Shown here: positions 26,414 through 34,657 of the stretch, piece after piece
Layout of the letters: each line of letters starts with the position of its first letter
How positions within the stretch are numbered: position 1 is the first letter of the stretch
Assembly (NCBI RefSeq): GCF_016103465.1
Contig: NZ_JAEEAP010000034.1
Location: forward strand, 1-37,731
DNA from: Streptomyces sabulosicollis
GTDB lineage: Bacteria; Actinomycetota; Actinomycetes; Streptomycetales; Streptomycetaceae
Direction of reading: 5' to 3'
Length of the DNA: 37,731 nt
Translations under genes and position numbers: made by a program
The notes under the pieces: model-generated
The model's database searches: none
Told to the model about the DNA's origin: nothing
The model's input: the letters and a program-made list of their open reading frames with translations, nothing else

Positions 26414-27175
26414 TCACCACTCCAGGGTCCAGGGGGTGCCGGAGGAGGCGAAGTGTCCGACATTGACGCACTCGGTGGCCCCGATCCGCATGCGGCGGAC
26501 GAGCGGCTGATGGACGTGGCCGAAGAGGGAGTACTTGGGGCGGACGGTGTGGATCGCCTCCAGCAGGGCGGCGCTGCCGCGCTCGAAGCGGCGGGCCACG
26601 GTGTCGTAGCAGAGGTCGGGCACCTCCGGGGGGATGTGGGTGCAGATCACGTCCACCTCGCCGAGGGCCGCGATCTTCGCCGCGTAGGTCTCGTCGTCGA
26701 TCTCGTAGGGGGTGCGCATCGGCGTGCGCAGCCCGCCGCCCACGAACCCGAAGACCAGCCCGCCGATCTCGACGCGCTCACCGTCCAGGACGGTGGTGCC
26801 GGGCCTGGCGTACTCCGGCCACAGTGACGGCATGTCGACATTTCCGTAGGTGGCGTACGTCGGGGTGGGGAATGCGGCGAAGAGCTCGGCGTACTGGGCG
26901 CGGATCGCGGACTCTATGGCCGCGTTGCGGTCCAGCCCCGCCCACAGCCGGTTGCCGAACGCCCGGGCCTCCTCGAAGCGGCGGGCGGTGCGCAGTTCGA
27001 CCAGCCGGTCGGCGTTCTCGGCCCCGAAGAGATCGGGGAAGATGCCACGCGAGTGATCGGCGTAGTCGAGGAAGAGGACGAGGTCGCCGAGGCAGATCAG
27101 GGCGTCCGCCCCGGCACCGGCCTTCTCGAGGTCCTCACTGTTGCCATGCACGTCACTCACCACGTGGACTCGCAT
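26414..27175 (-). CDS. Metallophosphoesterase
   Basis: A 253-residue calcineurin-like phosphoesterase with a full dinuclear metal set: D8 and H10 (VVSDVHGN), D31 (CLGDLV), N112 (TYGNVDM), H180 (VICTHIPPE), and H220 with H222 (FGHVHQPL). The substrate is not evident; many relatives are cyclic-nucleotide or general phosphodiesterases. ATG 27175 is chosen rather than GTG 27184: a -10-like TAGGGT (complement of 27183-27188) covers the GTG and ends 7 nt before the ATG, implying a leaderless transcript. It heads the minus-strand run toward glkA. Confidence 0.88.
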   Translation of the reverse strand: MRVHVVSDVHGNSEDLEKAGAGADALICLGDLVLFLDYADHSRGIFPDLFGAENADRLVELRTARRFEEARAFGNRLWAGLDRNAAIESAIRAQYAELFAAFPTPTYATYGNVDMPSLWPEYARPGTTVLDGERVEIGGLVFGFVGGGLRTPMRTPYEIDDETYAAKIAALGEVDVICTHIPPEVPDLCYDTVARRFERGSAALLEAIHTVRPKYSLFGHVHQPLVRRMRIGATECVNVGHFASSGTPWTLEW

Positions 27176-27291
27176 GCGTGTCACCCTAAGCCGTAAGGGT
27201 GCGCGCCCGTAAGGTGTTCTGCCTGCACCGCCCCGCGTCTACCTGCGGTTCCTCAGCGGACGCAGGGTCCGTCGACTAGTCTGCGGACAGC

Positions 27292-27396
27292 ATGAAGGCG
27301 GTGTGTGACGCATCGAACATCTGGGCGGGAACCCCTATCCCGGAAGCGTACCGATGGGTAACGTCCGGGCCGTCCACCACCCCCCATGCCCTGTAG
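27292..27396 (+). CDS. Possible 34-residue upstream ORF before fadD
   Basis: An ATG-to-TAG frame of 34 codons starts 10 nt after a TAGTCT -10-like hexamer (27277-27282) and ends 31 nt before the acyl-CoA ligase start. The peptide has two Trp (W11, W22) and a single Cys. It is not similar to anything I know. It may be a leader peptide, or only an open frame in the fadD leader; the wobble positions are less GC-rich than in neighbouring genes, which argues against strong coding selection. Confidence 0.3.
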   Translation: MKAVCDASNIWAGTPIPEAYRWVTSGPSTTPHAL

Positions 27397-27427
27397 CGGC
27401 GCCGGCGCCCCACGAGGAGCAGCAGTC

Positions 27428-29224
27428 TTGCGCGAGTTCAGCCTTCCGGCCCTGTACGAGGTTCCGGCCGACGGCAATCTGACGGATCTCATCCGCCGCA
27501 ATGCCGCACAGCATCCCGATGTCGCCGTGGTCGGCCGCAAGGTCGAGGACCGATGGGAGGAGGTGACCGCGACCGCGTTCCTGGCCGAGGTGCGCGCCGC
27601 CGCCAAGGGGCTGATCGCGGCCGGGATCGAGCCCGGCGACCGGGTCGGCCTGATGTCGCGGACCCGCTACGAGTGGACGCTGCTGGACTTCGCCATCTGG
27701 AGCGCGGGCGGGGTCACCGTGCCGGTGTACGAGACGAGTTCACCGGAGCAGATCCAGTGGATCCTCAGCGATTCGGGCGCGGTGGCCGCGCTGGTCGAGA
27801 CCGGCACCCACGAGGCCGCCGTCGAGTCCGTCCGGGACACCCTGCCCGCCCTGAAGCACGTCTGGCGGATCGAGGGCGACGCCATCGGGACCCTCCGGAA
27901 GCTGGGCGAGGACGTGCCCGAGGAGAGGGTGGACGAGCGCTCCTCGATCGCCAACGCCGACTCCCCCGCCACCATCGTCTACACCTCCGGCACCACCGGC
28001 CGCCCCAAGGGCTGTGTGCTCTCGCACCGCAGCTTCTTCGCCGAGTGCGGCAACGCGGTGGCGCGGCTCAAGCCGATCTTCAACACCGGTGAGTCGTCGG
28101 TGCTGCTGTTCCTCCCCGAGGCCCATGTCTTCGGGCGGCTGGTGGAGATCGCGGCGGTGCTGGCGCCGATCAAGCTCGGCCATGTGCCGGATGTGAAGTC
28201 CCTGACCGATGAACTCGCCGCGTTCCGTCCCACCTTGGTGCTGGGCGTGCCGCGCGTCTTCGAGAAGGTCTACAACTCGGCGCGGGCGAAGGCCCAGTCC
28301 GAGGGCAAGGGCAAGATCTTCGACAAGGCGGCCGACACCGCCATCGAGTACAGCAAGGCGCTGGACACCCCTGGCGGACCGTCCCTCGGGCTCCGCTTCA
28401 AGCACAAGGTCTTCGACCGGCTGGTCTACAGCAAGCTGCGGGCCGTGCTGGGCGGCCGGGCCACCCACGCCATCTCCGGCGGGGCGCCGCTCGGCGAGCG
28501 GCTGGGCCACTTCTACCGGGGCATCGGCTTCACGGTGCTGGAGGGGTACGGCCTGACGGAGTCCTGCGCGGCCACCACCTTCAACCCCTGGGACCGGCAG
28601 AAGATCGGCTCGGTCGGACAGCCCATGCCCGGCACGGTGGTGCGCATCGCCGACGACGGCGAGGTGCTGCTGCACGGTGAGCACCTCTTCACCGAGTACT
28701 GGAACAACGAGGCGGCCACGGCGGAGGCGCTGTCGGACGGCTGGTTCCACACCGGGGACGTGGGCACGCTCGACGAGGACGGCTACCTCACCATCACCGG
28801 CCGGAAGAAGGAGATCATCATCACCGCCGGCGGCAAGAACGTCGCCCCGGCGGTGATAGAGGACCGGATCCGGGCCCATGCCCTGGTGGCCGAGTGCATG
28901 GTCGTCGGCGACGGCCGTCCCTTCGTGGGCGCGCTGGTCACGGTGGACGAGGAGTTCCTGCCGCGCTGGGCGGCCGAACACGGCAAGCCCGAGGGCGTGA
29001 CGGTGGCCGAGCTGCGGGACGACCCGGACCTGCTGGCCGAGATCCAGCGGGCGGTGGACGACGGCAACGCGGCGGTGTCCAAGGCGGAGTCGATCCGGAA
29101 GTTCCGCGTCCTGGCGACCCAGTTCACCGAGGACTCCGGGCATGTGACGCCTTCGCTGAAGCTGAAGCGGAACGTGGTGGCGAAGGACTTCGCCTCGGAG
29201 ATCGACGCCCTCTACCGCGGCTGA
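27428..29224 (+). CDS. fadD: Long-chain fatty acyl-CoA ligase (FadD15-like)
   Basis: A 598-residue AMP-forming acyl-CoA synthetase activating long-chain fatty acids. Motifs are the P-loop IVYTSGTTGRPKGCVLSH (183-200), YGLTESCAATTF (adenine binding), GWFHTGDVG (hinge and ribose binding) and GRKKEIIITAGGKNVAP, all complete. The start is TTG 27428, fixed by GAGGAG at 27414-27419 with 8 nt spacing; the longer frame from 27386 lacks support. The mycobacterial homologue fadD15 also sits next to pimB'. An ORF-containing leader of about 140 nt precedes it. A strong hairpin follows (29240-29264), facing the convergent pimB'-like gene. Confidence 0.93.
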   Translation: MREFSLPALYEVPADGNLTDLIRRNAAQHPDVAVVGRKVEDRWEEVTATAFLAEVRAAAKGLIAAGIEPGDRVGLMSRTRYEWTLLDFAIWSAGGVTVPVYETSSPEQIQWILSDSGAVAALVETGTHEAAVESVRDTLPALKHVWRIEGDAIGTLRKLGEDVPEERVDERSSIANADSPATIVYTSGTTGRPKGCVLSHRSFFAECGNAVARLKPIFNTGESSVLLFLPEAHVFGRLVEIAAVLAPIKLGHVPDVKSLTDELAAFRPTLVLGVPRVFEKVYNSARAKAQSEGKGKIFDKAADTAIEYSKALDTPGGPSLGLRFKHKVFDRLVYSKLRAVLGGRATHAISGGAPLGERLGHFYRGIGFTVLEGYGLTESCAATTFNPWDRQKIGSVGQPMPGTVVRIADDGEVLLHGEHLFTEYWNNEAATAEALSDGWFHTGDVGTLDEDGYLTITGRKKEIIITAGGKNVAPAVIEDRIRAHALVAECMVVGDGRPFVGALVTVDEEFLPRWAAEHGKPEGVTVAELRDDPDLLAEIQRAVDDGNAAVSKAESIRKFRVLATQFTEDSGHVTPSLKLKRNVVAKDFASEIDALYRG

Positions 29225-29239
29225 CCACGGCAGGCCGTC

Positions 29240-29264
29240 GGGCCCGGGGACGCGCCCCGGGCCC
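29240..29264. terminator. Bidirectional terminator between fadD and the glycosyltransferase
   Basis: GGGCCCGGGG (29240-29249), loop ACGCG, CCCCGGGCCC (29255-29264) form a perfect 10-bp stem, 15 nt past the fadD stop. Confidence 0.8.
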
Positions 29265-29320
29265 CGCCGTCGTCCGCGCCCGGCCCCTCCGTCGTCCGCG
29301 CCCCGGGCCCCTCCGTCGTC
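29251..29320. repeat. 22-24-nt tandem repeat at the glycosyltransferase 3' end
   Basis: Three copies at 29251-29274, 29275-29296 and 29297-29320 follow the pattern CGCGCCCCGGGCCCCTCCGT plus CGTC. The last copy runs into the TCA stop (complement 29319-29321) of the minus-strand gene. The first copy overlaps the terminator's right arm. Confidence 0.75.
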
Positions 29321-30461
29321 ACAGCAGCGCCTTCAGGCGGTCGGCCAGCAGGTCCCAGCGCCAGCGCTCCTCCACCCAGGCGCGGCCCCGCTCGCCCATG
29401 CGGCGGCGCAGCTCGGGGTCCTCCAACAGGGTCACGACGCGCTCGGCGGTCTGCTCGGCGGAGCCGCCGCGTACGACCCATCCGGTCTCGCCGTCCAGCA
29501 CCGCGTCCGGCGCCCCACCCGAGTCACCGGCGACGACCGGCAGCCCGGTCGCGGACGCCTCCAGGTAGACGATGCCGAGGCCCTCGACGTCCAGTCCGCC
29601 GCGGCGGGTGCGGCAGGGCATGGCGAAGACATCGCCCGCGCCGTAGTGGGCGGGCAGCTCCTCCCAGGGGACGGGCCCGGTGAACCGCACCGACCCGGCC
29701 ACGCCTTCGGTCTCCGCGAGGCGGCGCAGATCCTTCGCGTACGGCCCGCCGCCGACGATCAGCAGCACCGCGTCCGGCACCCGCTCCAGGATCCGCGGCA
29801 TGGCCCGGATCAGCGTGTCCTGCCCCTTGCGCGGCACCAGCCGGGAGACACAGACCACGACGGGCCGCTCGGCCAGGCCCAGCCGGGCCCGGATCTCGTC
29901 GCCGCCCGAGCCGGGGTGGAAGGTCTTCTCGTCCACACCGGGCGGCAGTTGGACCATCCGGGCGGCGGCCCGGGGGTCGAGCGCGGCGGCGACGCGGGAG
30001 CGGGTGTACTCACCGAGATAGGTGACGGTGTCCGTGGCCCCGCCGATCCGCCGCAGCAGCCGCCGGGAGGCGGGCAGCTGCGCCCAGGCCGCCTCGTGGC
30101 CGTGCGTCGTGGCCACCAGCCGCCGCGCCCCGGCCGCGCGCAGCGCGGGGGCCATCAGCCCGAGCGGGGCGGCGGCGCCGAACCACACCGCGGTGCAGCC
30201 GTGCTCGCGCAGCAGCGCGGTCGCGCGGCGGGTGACGCGCGGGGTGGGCAGCAGCATGGTCGTCCGGTCCCGGACGACCTGGTACGGCTGCTCGGCGTCG
30301 AAGCGGGCGGTGGCCTCGGCGCCCTCCCGGCCGCGCTTCCAGGTGGAGGCGTAGACGACGATCCGGTCCGGGTCCAGGCGCAGCGCGATGTTGTGCAGGA
30401 ACGCCTGGATGCCGCCGGGGCGGGGCGGAAAGTCGTTGGTCACGAGCAGGGTCTTGTCCAT
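29319..30461 (-). CDS. pimB: GT4 glycosyltransferase, PimB'-like mannosyltransferase
   Basis: A 380-residue GT-B glycosyltransferase of family GT4. It shows LLVTNDFPPRPGGIQAFLHN (acceptor side, residues 5-24), TTHGHE (118-123), SRLVPRKGQDTL (206-217, R211/K212 contacting GDP) and the EX7E motif from E293 to E301 (EGLGIVYLE). Similarity in style and its place beside fadD point to PimB', which adds the second mannose to phosphatidylinositol mannosides; the exact acceptor is inference. ATG 30461 is chosen over a long low-complexity extension. A -10-like TACTGT (complement of 30470-30475) ends 8 nt upstream, suggesting a leaderless transcript. The upstream 364 nt is repetitive. Confidence 0.88.
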   Translation of the reverse strand: MDKTLLVTNDFPPRPGGIQAFLHNIALRLDPDRIVVYASTWKRGREGAEATARFDAEQPYQVVRDRTTMLLPTPRVTRRATALLREHGCTAVWFGAAAPLGLMAPALRAAGARRLVATTHGHEAAWAQLPASRRLLRRIGGATDTVTYLGEYTRSRVAAALDPRAAARMVQLPPGVDEKTFHPGSGGDEIRARLGLAERPVVVCVSRLVPRKGQDTLIRAMPRILERVPDAVLLIVGGGPYAKDLRRLAETEGVAGSVRFTGPVPWEELPAHYGAGDVFAMPCRTRRGGLDVEGLGIVYLEASATGLPVVAGDSGGAPDAVLDGETGWVVRGGSAEQTAERVVTLLEDPELRRRMGERGRAWVEERWRWDLLADRLKALL

Positions 30462-30483
30462 CGTGGCCGACAGTACCGGGTGC

Positions 30484-30537
30484 GGCCGCGCACCCGCCGC
30501 GGCGTCCCCGGGCCGCGCACCCGCCGCGGCGTCCCCG
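30484..30537. repeat. 27-nt perfect tandem duplication
   Basis: Identical 27-nt units lie at 30484-30510 and 30511-30537, just upstream of the glycosyltransferase promoter. Together with the next two entries they fill the 364-nt gap 30462-30825, in which I see no gene. Confidence 0.95.
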
Positions 30538-30590
30538 GGCCGGGGCCCGGCCGGGATCGCATGCGCCCGGGGCGTGGTCGCCCCCTGACC

Positions 30591-30626
30591 CGCTCCCGGA
30601 TCCGCTCCCGGATCCGCTCCCGGATC
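30591..30626. repeat. 12-nt perfect tandem repeat, three copies
   Basis: CGCTCCCGGATC occurs three times in a row at 30591-30602, 30603-30614 and 30615-30626. Confidence 0.95.
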
Positions 30627-30660
30627 CGCGGCCCGGTGCCCGTCCGGCGTCCCGGGCCGG

Positions 30661-30824
30661 GGCCCGGTCAGAGCCCCCGGCGGCGGCCACCGCTCGGGTG
30701 TACGCCGAGCCAGGCCCGGCAGCGGCCACCGCTCCGGCATACCCCGGGCCCGGCCCAGGACCCTGGGCCGGGGTCCCACTCCGGCATACCCCGGGACCCG
30801 GCCCGGTCAGAGCCCCCGGCGGCG
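30661..30824. repeat. Nested long repeats downstream of the lipoprotein gene
   Basis: An identical 25-nt segment lies at 30661-30685 and 30800-30824. Between them, GCGGCCACCGCTC-type units occur twice (near 30683 and 30722) and CTCCGGCATACCCCGGG-type units twice (near 30732 and 30779). The block ends 2 nt before the lipoprotein stop codon. Confidence 0.88.
30749..30772 (-). terminator. Hairpin downstream of the lipoprotein gene
   Basis: CCCGGCCCAG (30749-30758), loop GACC, CTGGGCCGGG (30763-30772) form a perfect 10-bp stem, 54 nt beyond the minus-strand stop. Confidence 0.65.
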
Positions 30825-30825
30825 C

Positions 30826-32100
30826 TCAGTTCAGCTCCGCCGCCACGTACTTCCGCCACCGCGCCGTGAACTCCCGCAGGCTCACCCCGAGTACCTTCCG
30901 CAGCGCCGACTCCACCGCCCCCGCGCGCTCGTCCGCCCGGCCCACCGCGCGGTAGAAGTCGACCAGCTTCCTCTCACCCCATCTGTCGGCGATCAGGCGG
31001 CAGGCCAGCCAGCCCTGCTCATAGGCGCGGGAGAGGCGGTCCGGGTCGCTGCCGAAGCGGAAGTCGTCGTCGCGCGGGAGCGCGGTGGGCAGGTGCCCGG
31101 CGGCGACCGCGTCGGCGAGCTCCGGGGCGATCTGGCGGGGGGTGCGGCCCGGGGTGCGGTAGCCCACCCAGTCGGCGAAGCCCTCGGAGAGCCAGAGCGG
31201 GGTGGCGGCGCTGGTGGATGTGCGGGTGGCCACATGGGCCGTCTCATGGGTGATCACGACGCGTCGGCCGAAGTCGCCGAGGACCTGGTACGCCTCGGGG
31301 TTGACGATCACACGGTCGGCGGGCGCCTCGTCACCGGTCCCGCCGACCTCGCCCGTGGTGACGGCGGCGATCCCGCGGTAGCCGTCCGCGGAGGCGCCGA
31401 GCAGGGCGGCCATCCGGCCCAGGGAGGCGGGGACCTCGACCACCACGCGCCCGGCCCACTCATGGCGCCAGACCTCGCCCAGGACGGGCACCGCCCGGTC
31501 CGCGGTGTCGGCGACCGCGCGCAGCACCCGCCGGTCCTGGCCGACGCCGAGGACGAGGCTGTGGGCGCCGCGGACGACGTCCACCGGGCCCTGGTCCCAG
31601 AGCTGCTCCATACCGCGCTTGCCGTCCACCACACCGTCGTCGGAGGCGACGTACCACTGCCCGCCGCGCCGGGCGAGGGTGAGGTACTGGGCGGAGACGA
31701 CCGGCGCGGTGTCGTACCCCTTCAGCCGGTACCGGAGTTCGACCTGGGCGGCGAGGCTGCGGCCGCCGACCCGCGCGGGCTCGAAGCCGCCGGTGCGCAC
31801 CAGGCGGTAGGTCCAGGAGCGCAGCGGTACGGCGGACATCTGCCGGAACACCCGCCGCTGCTCGGCCAGGTAACCGGCGGAGCCGCGGTCGACGGTGGCG
31901 AGGAAGGCGTCCGCGTCCCGCTCCCGGACCGCCGCCGCCCGCTGGTCCAGCATGCGCTGCACGGCCCGGCCGTCGCGCCCCTCGGGGTCGTCGGGCGCGG
32001 GGACGGGGCCGCAGCCGCTCAGCGCGGCCAGCGAGAACGCGCCCACCAGGGGCAGGCACAGCAGTGCCCGCCATCCGCCCGATCTCCACCGACCCGCCAC
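30826..32100 (-). CDS. Lipoprotein with a gluzincin-type zinc protease motif
   Basis: A 424-residue exported lipoprotein. The signal peptide ends in lipobox LSGC, with the lipidated cysteine at C30. The C-terminal half has HETAH (H285-H289) and WLSEGFADW (E306) 17 residues later, the HExxH-plus-Glu zinc arrangement of peptidase MA/gluzincin proteins; here the second residue is E286 as required. The N-terminal half (about 40-210) looks like an NTF2/SnoaL-type or accessory domain (RAVQRMLDQRAAAVRERDADAFLATVD). A wall- or membrane-surface protease is inferred; the substrate is unknown. The GTG start at 32100 follows TACGAT (complement of 32108-32113) by 7 nt, a leaderless pattern. It follows the NlpC genes on the same strand. 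Confidence 0.82.
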   Translation of the reverse strand: MAGRWRSGGWRALLCLPLVGAFSLAALSGCGPVPAPDDPEGRDGRAVQRMLDQRAAAVRERDADAFLATVDRGSAGYLAEQRRVFRQMSAVPLRSWTYRLVRTGGFEPARVGGRSLAAQVELRYRLKGYDTAPVVSAQYLTLARRGGQWYVASDDGVVDGKRGMEQLWDQGPVDVVRGAHSLVLGVGQDRRVLRAVADTADRAVPVLGEVWRHEWAGRVVVEVPASLGRMAALLGASADGYRGIAAVTTGEVGGTGDEAPADRVIVNPEAYQVLGDFGRRVVITHETAHVATRTSTSAATPLWLSEGFADWVGYRTPGRTPRQIAPELADAVAAGHLPTALPRDDDFRFGSDPDRLSRAYEQGWLACRLIADRWGERKLVDFYRAVGRADERAGAVESALRKVLGVSLREFTARWRKYVAAELN

Positions 32101-32131
32101 GTCTTAGATCGTACGAGCCCGCGCGCCGGCT

Positions 32132-33271
32132 TCAGACGCGTGTGATGGAAGAGATCGGCAACATCCCCACGGGGTCGTAGCGGACCCGTGCCCCGGGGTA
32201 GGGGGCGTGGATCACCTGCCCATTGCCCGCGTACATGGCCACATGGCTGGCGTCGGAGCGGTAGACCACCAGGTCGCCGGGGCGGGCCTGGGACAGCGGC
32301 ACCGACTGCCCGGCGTGCGCCTGGGCCTGTGAGGTGCGCGGGATGGCCACCCCGGCGCGGGCGTAGGCCCATTGGGTGAGCCCGGAGCAGTCGAAGGCGG
32401 TGGGACCGGCCTGGCCCCATGCGTACGGCAGCCCCAGGGCGGCCCGCGCCGCGCCGAACGCCGCGGCGGCCCGCCCCGAGGACGGCACGGCGTGCGGCCC
32501 GCCGGTGAGGCCGCCGGGGAGCCCGTCGGAGCCGTAACCGGAAGCGGAACCGGAGCGGCCGCCCGGAAGACCGCCCGGCGGCAGCCCGGCGAGGGCGCCG
32601 GGCTCCCGTCCGCCCGCCCGCGAGGCGCGGCGTGCGTAGCTCTGCCACTCCCCCGGCGGCAGCGCGTTCACCAGCCGCCGCGCCGTGGCCAGCCGGCGGT
32701 GGACGGCCCGCTTGTGGCGGGCCACCTCCTGACGGCTGTGCTCCAGCTTCACCAGCTTGTCCGCGGCCTCCGCGCGCTCCTGCCGCAGTGTCCGCTGGGC
32801 GCTCTGGAACACCCGCAGTTGCGCGGCCTGGCGGCTGGTGATCCGCTCCAGCGTGGCGGCCCGGTCGAGGTACTGGGCCGGGTCCCCGGACAGGAGCAGG
32901 GCGAGGCCGGGGTCGATCCCGCCGGTGCGGTACTGCCCGCCCGCGAGGGCGCCGAGCGCCGTCCGCATCCGGTTGACCCGCCCCTGGCCGCGGGCGACCC
33001 GGTCCTGGATCCGGTCGACCTGGCGGCGCAGCGCCCGGGCGCGCGTCTCCGCCGCGTTGTAGCGCTCGGTGGCCCGCTCGGCCTGGGCGTAGAGCGTGGC
33101 GATCCGGTCGCCGGCGGACCGGGCGGCCGGACGGCCCGCCGGGTCGTGCGGCTCGGCGCCGGCCGGCACGGCGGACAGCGCGGCGGCGGAGGCCACCGCG
33201 GCCGCCGAGGCGGCGGCCTTGACGGTGGCCCGGCCGGACCCGGGTTTCGCGACGCGGCGACAGGACGCCAT
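32132..33271 (-). CDS. NlpC/P60 peptidoglycan hydrolase (secreted, coiled-coil), copy 1
   Basis: A 379-residue secreted cell-wall endopeptidase. The signal peptide is long and Ala-rich, with cleavage near VPAGA (about residue 39). A coiled-coil region (about 55-215) is typical of RipA-like hydrolases, then a Gly/Pro/Ser linker (220-262). The C-terminal NlpC/P60 domain (about 270-379) has catalytic C295 (FDCSGLT), H343 (ASHVAMYAG) and H355 (VIHAPYPG). It should cleave D-Glu/DAP bonds in muropeptides. ATG 33271 is chosen. A promoter with TTGGAC and TACTGT (18-nt spacer) lies 49 nt upstream. It is a diverged paralogue of the next gene. Confidence 0.93.
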   Translation of the reverse strand: MASCRRVAKPGSGRATVKAAASAAAVASAAALSAVPAGAEPHDPAGRPAARSAGDRIATLYAQAERATERYNAAETRARALRRQVDRIQDRVARGQGRVNRMRTALGALAGGQYRTGGIDPGLALLLSGDPAQYLDRAATLERITSRQAAQLRVFQSAQRTLRQERAEAADKLVKLEHSRQEVARHKRAVHRRLATARRLVNALPPGEWQSYARRASRAGGREPGALAGLPPGGLPGGRSGSASGYGSDGLPGGLTGGPHAVPSSGRAAAAFGAARAALGLPYAWGQAGPTAFDCSGLTQWAYARAGVAIPRTSQAQAHAGQSVPLSQARPGDLVVYRSDASHVAMYAGNGQVIHAPYPGARVRYDPVGMLPISSITRV

Positions 33272-33319
33272 GGGAAGCCGCACTCCCTTCCGCAGTGTCG
33301 GACTGAGAACTGCGGGCAG

Positions 33320-33349
33320 ACAGTAGCGGCGGCGCCACCCACGGTCCAA
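33320..33349 (-). promoter_or_regulatory. Promoter of NlpC/P60 copy 1
   Basis: On the minus strand, TTGGAC (33349-33344), an 18-nt spacer and TACTGT (33325-33320) form a good vegetative-type promoter upstream of ATG 33271. Confidence 0.6.
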
Positions 33350-33374
33350 CGGCCGTGAAGTGCGGGCACGCTGA

Positions 33375-33410
33375 CGCCCCGCCGGGCGAACGCAGGTCAC
33401 CGGCGGGGCG
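33375..33410 (-). terminator. Terminator of NlpC/P60 copy 2
   Basis: CGCCCCGCCGG (33375-33385) pairs with CCGGCGGGGCG (33400-33410): 11-bp perfect stem, 14-nt loop. It lies between the two NlpC genes. A second, smaller palindrome (33460-33474) and one centred on the copy 2 stop codon (33486-33502) are also present. Confidence 0.75.
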
Positions 33411-33491
33411 GGGGATCAGCGAGGGCGCTGGAGATTCGCCCGAAAGGATGGCACTTGGACCGGTTTGAAACCGGCTGGAATGGACTCCGGG

Positions 33492-34517
33492 TCAGACCCG
33501 GACGCCGAACTGGAACGGCATGTTGTCCATCGACTCGTACCGCACATTGGCACCGGGCTTGGGCGCGTGCAGCACCTGGCCGTTGCCCGCGTAGAGACCT
33601 ATGTGGTGCAGGTCGCCGTAGAAGAGCACCAGGTCGCCCGGCTTGAGTTCACCGCGGCCGAGGCGGGTACCGGCGTTCGCCTGGTCCTGGGAGATGCGCG
33701 GCAGCTGCACCCCGGCCTGCTGGTAGGCCCAGCCGGTGAGTCCGGAGCAGTCGAAGGAGGACGGACCGGTCGCGCCCCAGACGTACGGGGAGCCGATCTT
33801 CGTCTTGGCGGCGGCCAGCGCGGCGGCGGCACGCCCCGACTCGGGGACCTCGTTGCCCAGGTCGACGCGGTCGCTGGAGCGGTTGGCGCGCTCGGCGTCC
33901 TGGGCCGCCAGCTTGGCCCGCTCCTTGGCGGTGAGGGTGTTGAGGAGGTTCCGGGCCTTGGCCAGCTTGCCCTGGATCTCGTCCTTCTTCTTGCCGAGCG
34001 CCTTACGGGTGTCGGCGAGGTCCTGCAGCTTGGTGGATGCCTCCTCGCGCTGCTGCTTGAGGGTGCGCTGCTTGTCGGCGATCTTCCGCAGGGACTCGGC
34101 CTGCTTGCCGCTCAGCTGGCTGAGGGTGGACGCCTTCTCCAGGTAGGTGTCCGGGTCGGAGGAGAGGAGCAGCTGCACCGAGGGGTCGATCCCGCCGGAG
34201 CGGTACTGGGCGGTGGCCATCGAACCCAGGCCGTCGCGCAGCTTGTTCAGGTCCTCCTGCCCGCGCGCCACCTTGTCCTGCAGATCGCCGACCTGCTTCT
34301 CGAGCTTCTGCTGCTTGTCCTTGGCGCCGTTGTACTTCTCGGTCGCCTGCTCCGCCTCTTCGTAGAGCTTGTCGACCTGCTCCTTGACGTCCTTCTTGTC
34401 CTGCTTCGGAGCGGCCTGGGCGGCCTGGGAAGTGAGGGCGACGGCGGCTGCCGCGGTCGCGGTGAGGACGGTTACCCGAGTGCGGCTCGGCTGCTTGGGT
34501 CGACGGTGGGACGCCAC
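33492..34517 (-). CDS. NlpC/P60 peptidoglycan hydrolase (secreted, coiled-coil), copy 2
   Basis: A 341-residue secreted endopeptidase with the same layout as the neighbouring paralogue. A signal peptide (cleavage near SQAAQAA, about 36) is followed by a Lys/Glu-rich coiled coil (about 42-212) and the NlpC/P60 domain (about 228-341) with C257 (FDCSGLT), H305 (LHHIGLYAG) and H317 (VLHAPKPG). The GTG at 34517 follows AAGGAG with about 9 nt spacing. The leader of about 130 nt is structured and is a candidate c-di-AMP riboswitch. The stop codon sits in the centre of a perfect 17-nt palindrome (33486-33502). The mycobacterial counterpart near pimB' is Rv2190c. Confidence 0.94.
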   Translation of the reverse strand: MASHRRPKQPSRTRVTVLTATAAAAVALTSQAAQAAPKQDKKDVKEQVDKLYEEAEQATEKYNGAKDKQQKLEKQVGDLQDKVARGQEDLNKLRDGLGSMATAQYRSGGIDPSVQLLLSSDPDTYLEKASTLSQLSGKQAESLRKIADKQRTLKQQREEASTKLQDLADTRKALGKKKDEIQGKLAKARNLLNTLTAKERAKLAAQDAERANRSSDRVDLGNEVPESGRAAAALAAAKTKIGSPYVWGATGPSSFDCSGLTGWAYQQAGVQLPRISQDQANAGTRLGRGELKPGDLVLFYGDLHHIGLYAGNGQVLHAPKPGANVRYESMDNMPFQFGVRV

Positions 34518-34567
34518 GGGGGCGAGCTCCTTCTTCCTCCAGCCGCCTACCGGGAGTTGGGGGGTTG

Positions 34568-34652
34568 TGAAGCCCCGGCTCCGCGACAGGGCGCGGACTC
34601 GGCGGTACCTCCGCTGTCACCCCGGATGGGTGATCAACCGCGCGAAGGTTCG
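34568..34652 (-). promoter_or_regulatory. Candidate ydaO-type (c-di-AMP) riboswitch in the NlpC leader
   Basis: The minus-strand leader contains GGGGTGACA followed by GGTACCGCCGAGTCCGCG, which resemble the GGGGUGAAUC and GCCGAAUCCG elements of the ydaO aptamer. Three stacked helices can be drawn: TCACCC with GGGTGA, GCGG with CCGC, and CCGCG with CGCGG. This riboswitch class is known upstream of NlpC/P60 and rpf genes in Streptomyces. I could not fold or score it, so it is a candidate. Confidence 0.5.
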
Positions 34653-34657
34653 AGCTG

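Noticed and set aside
30462-30779. 106-residue N-terminal extension of the PimB'-like protein
   Set aside because: Encoded by repeats and Pro/Gly/Arg-rich; the conserved family start MDKTLLVTNDFPPRPGG lies at 30461.
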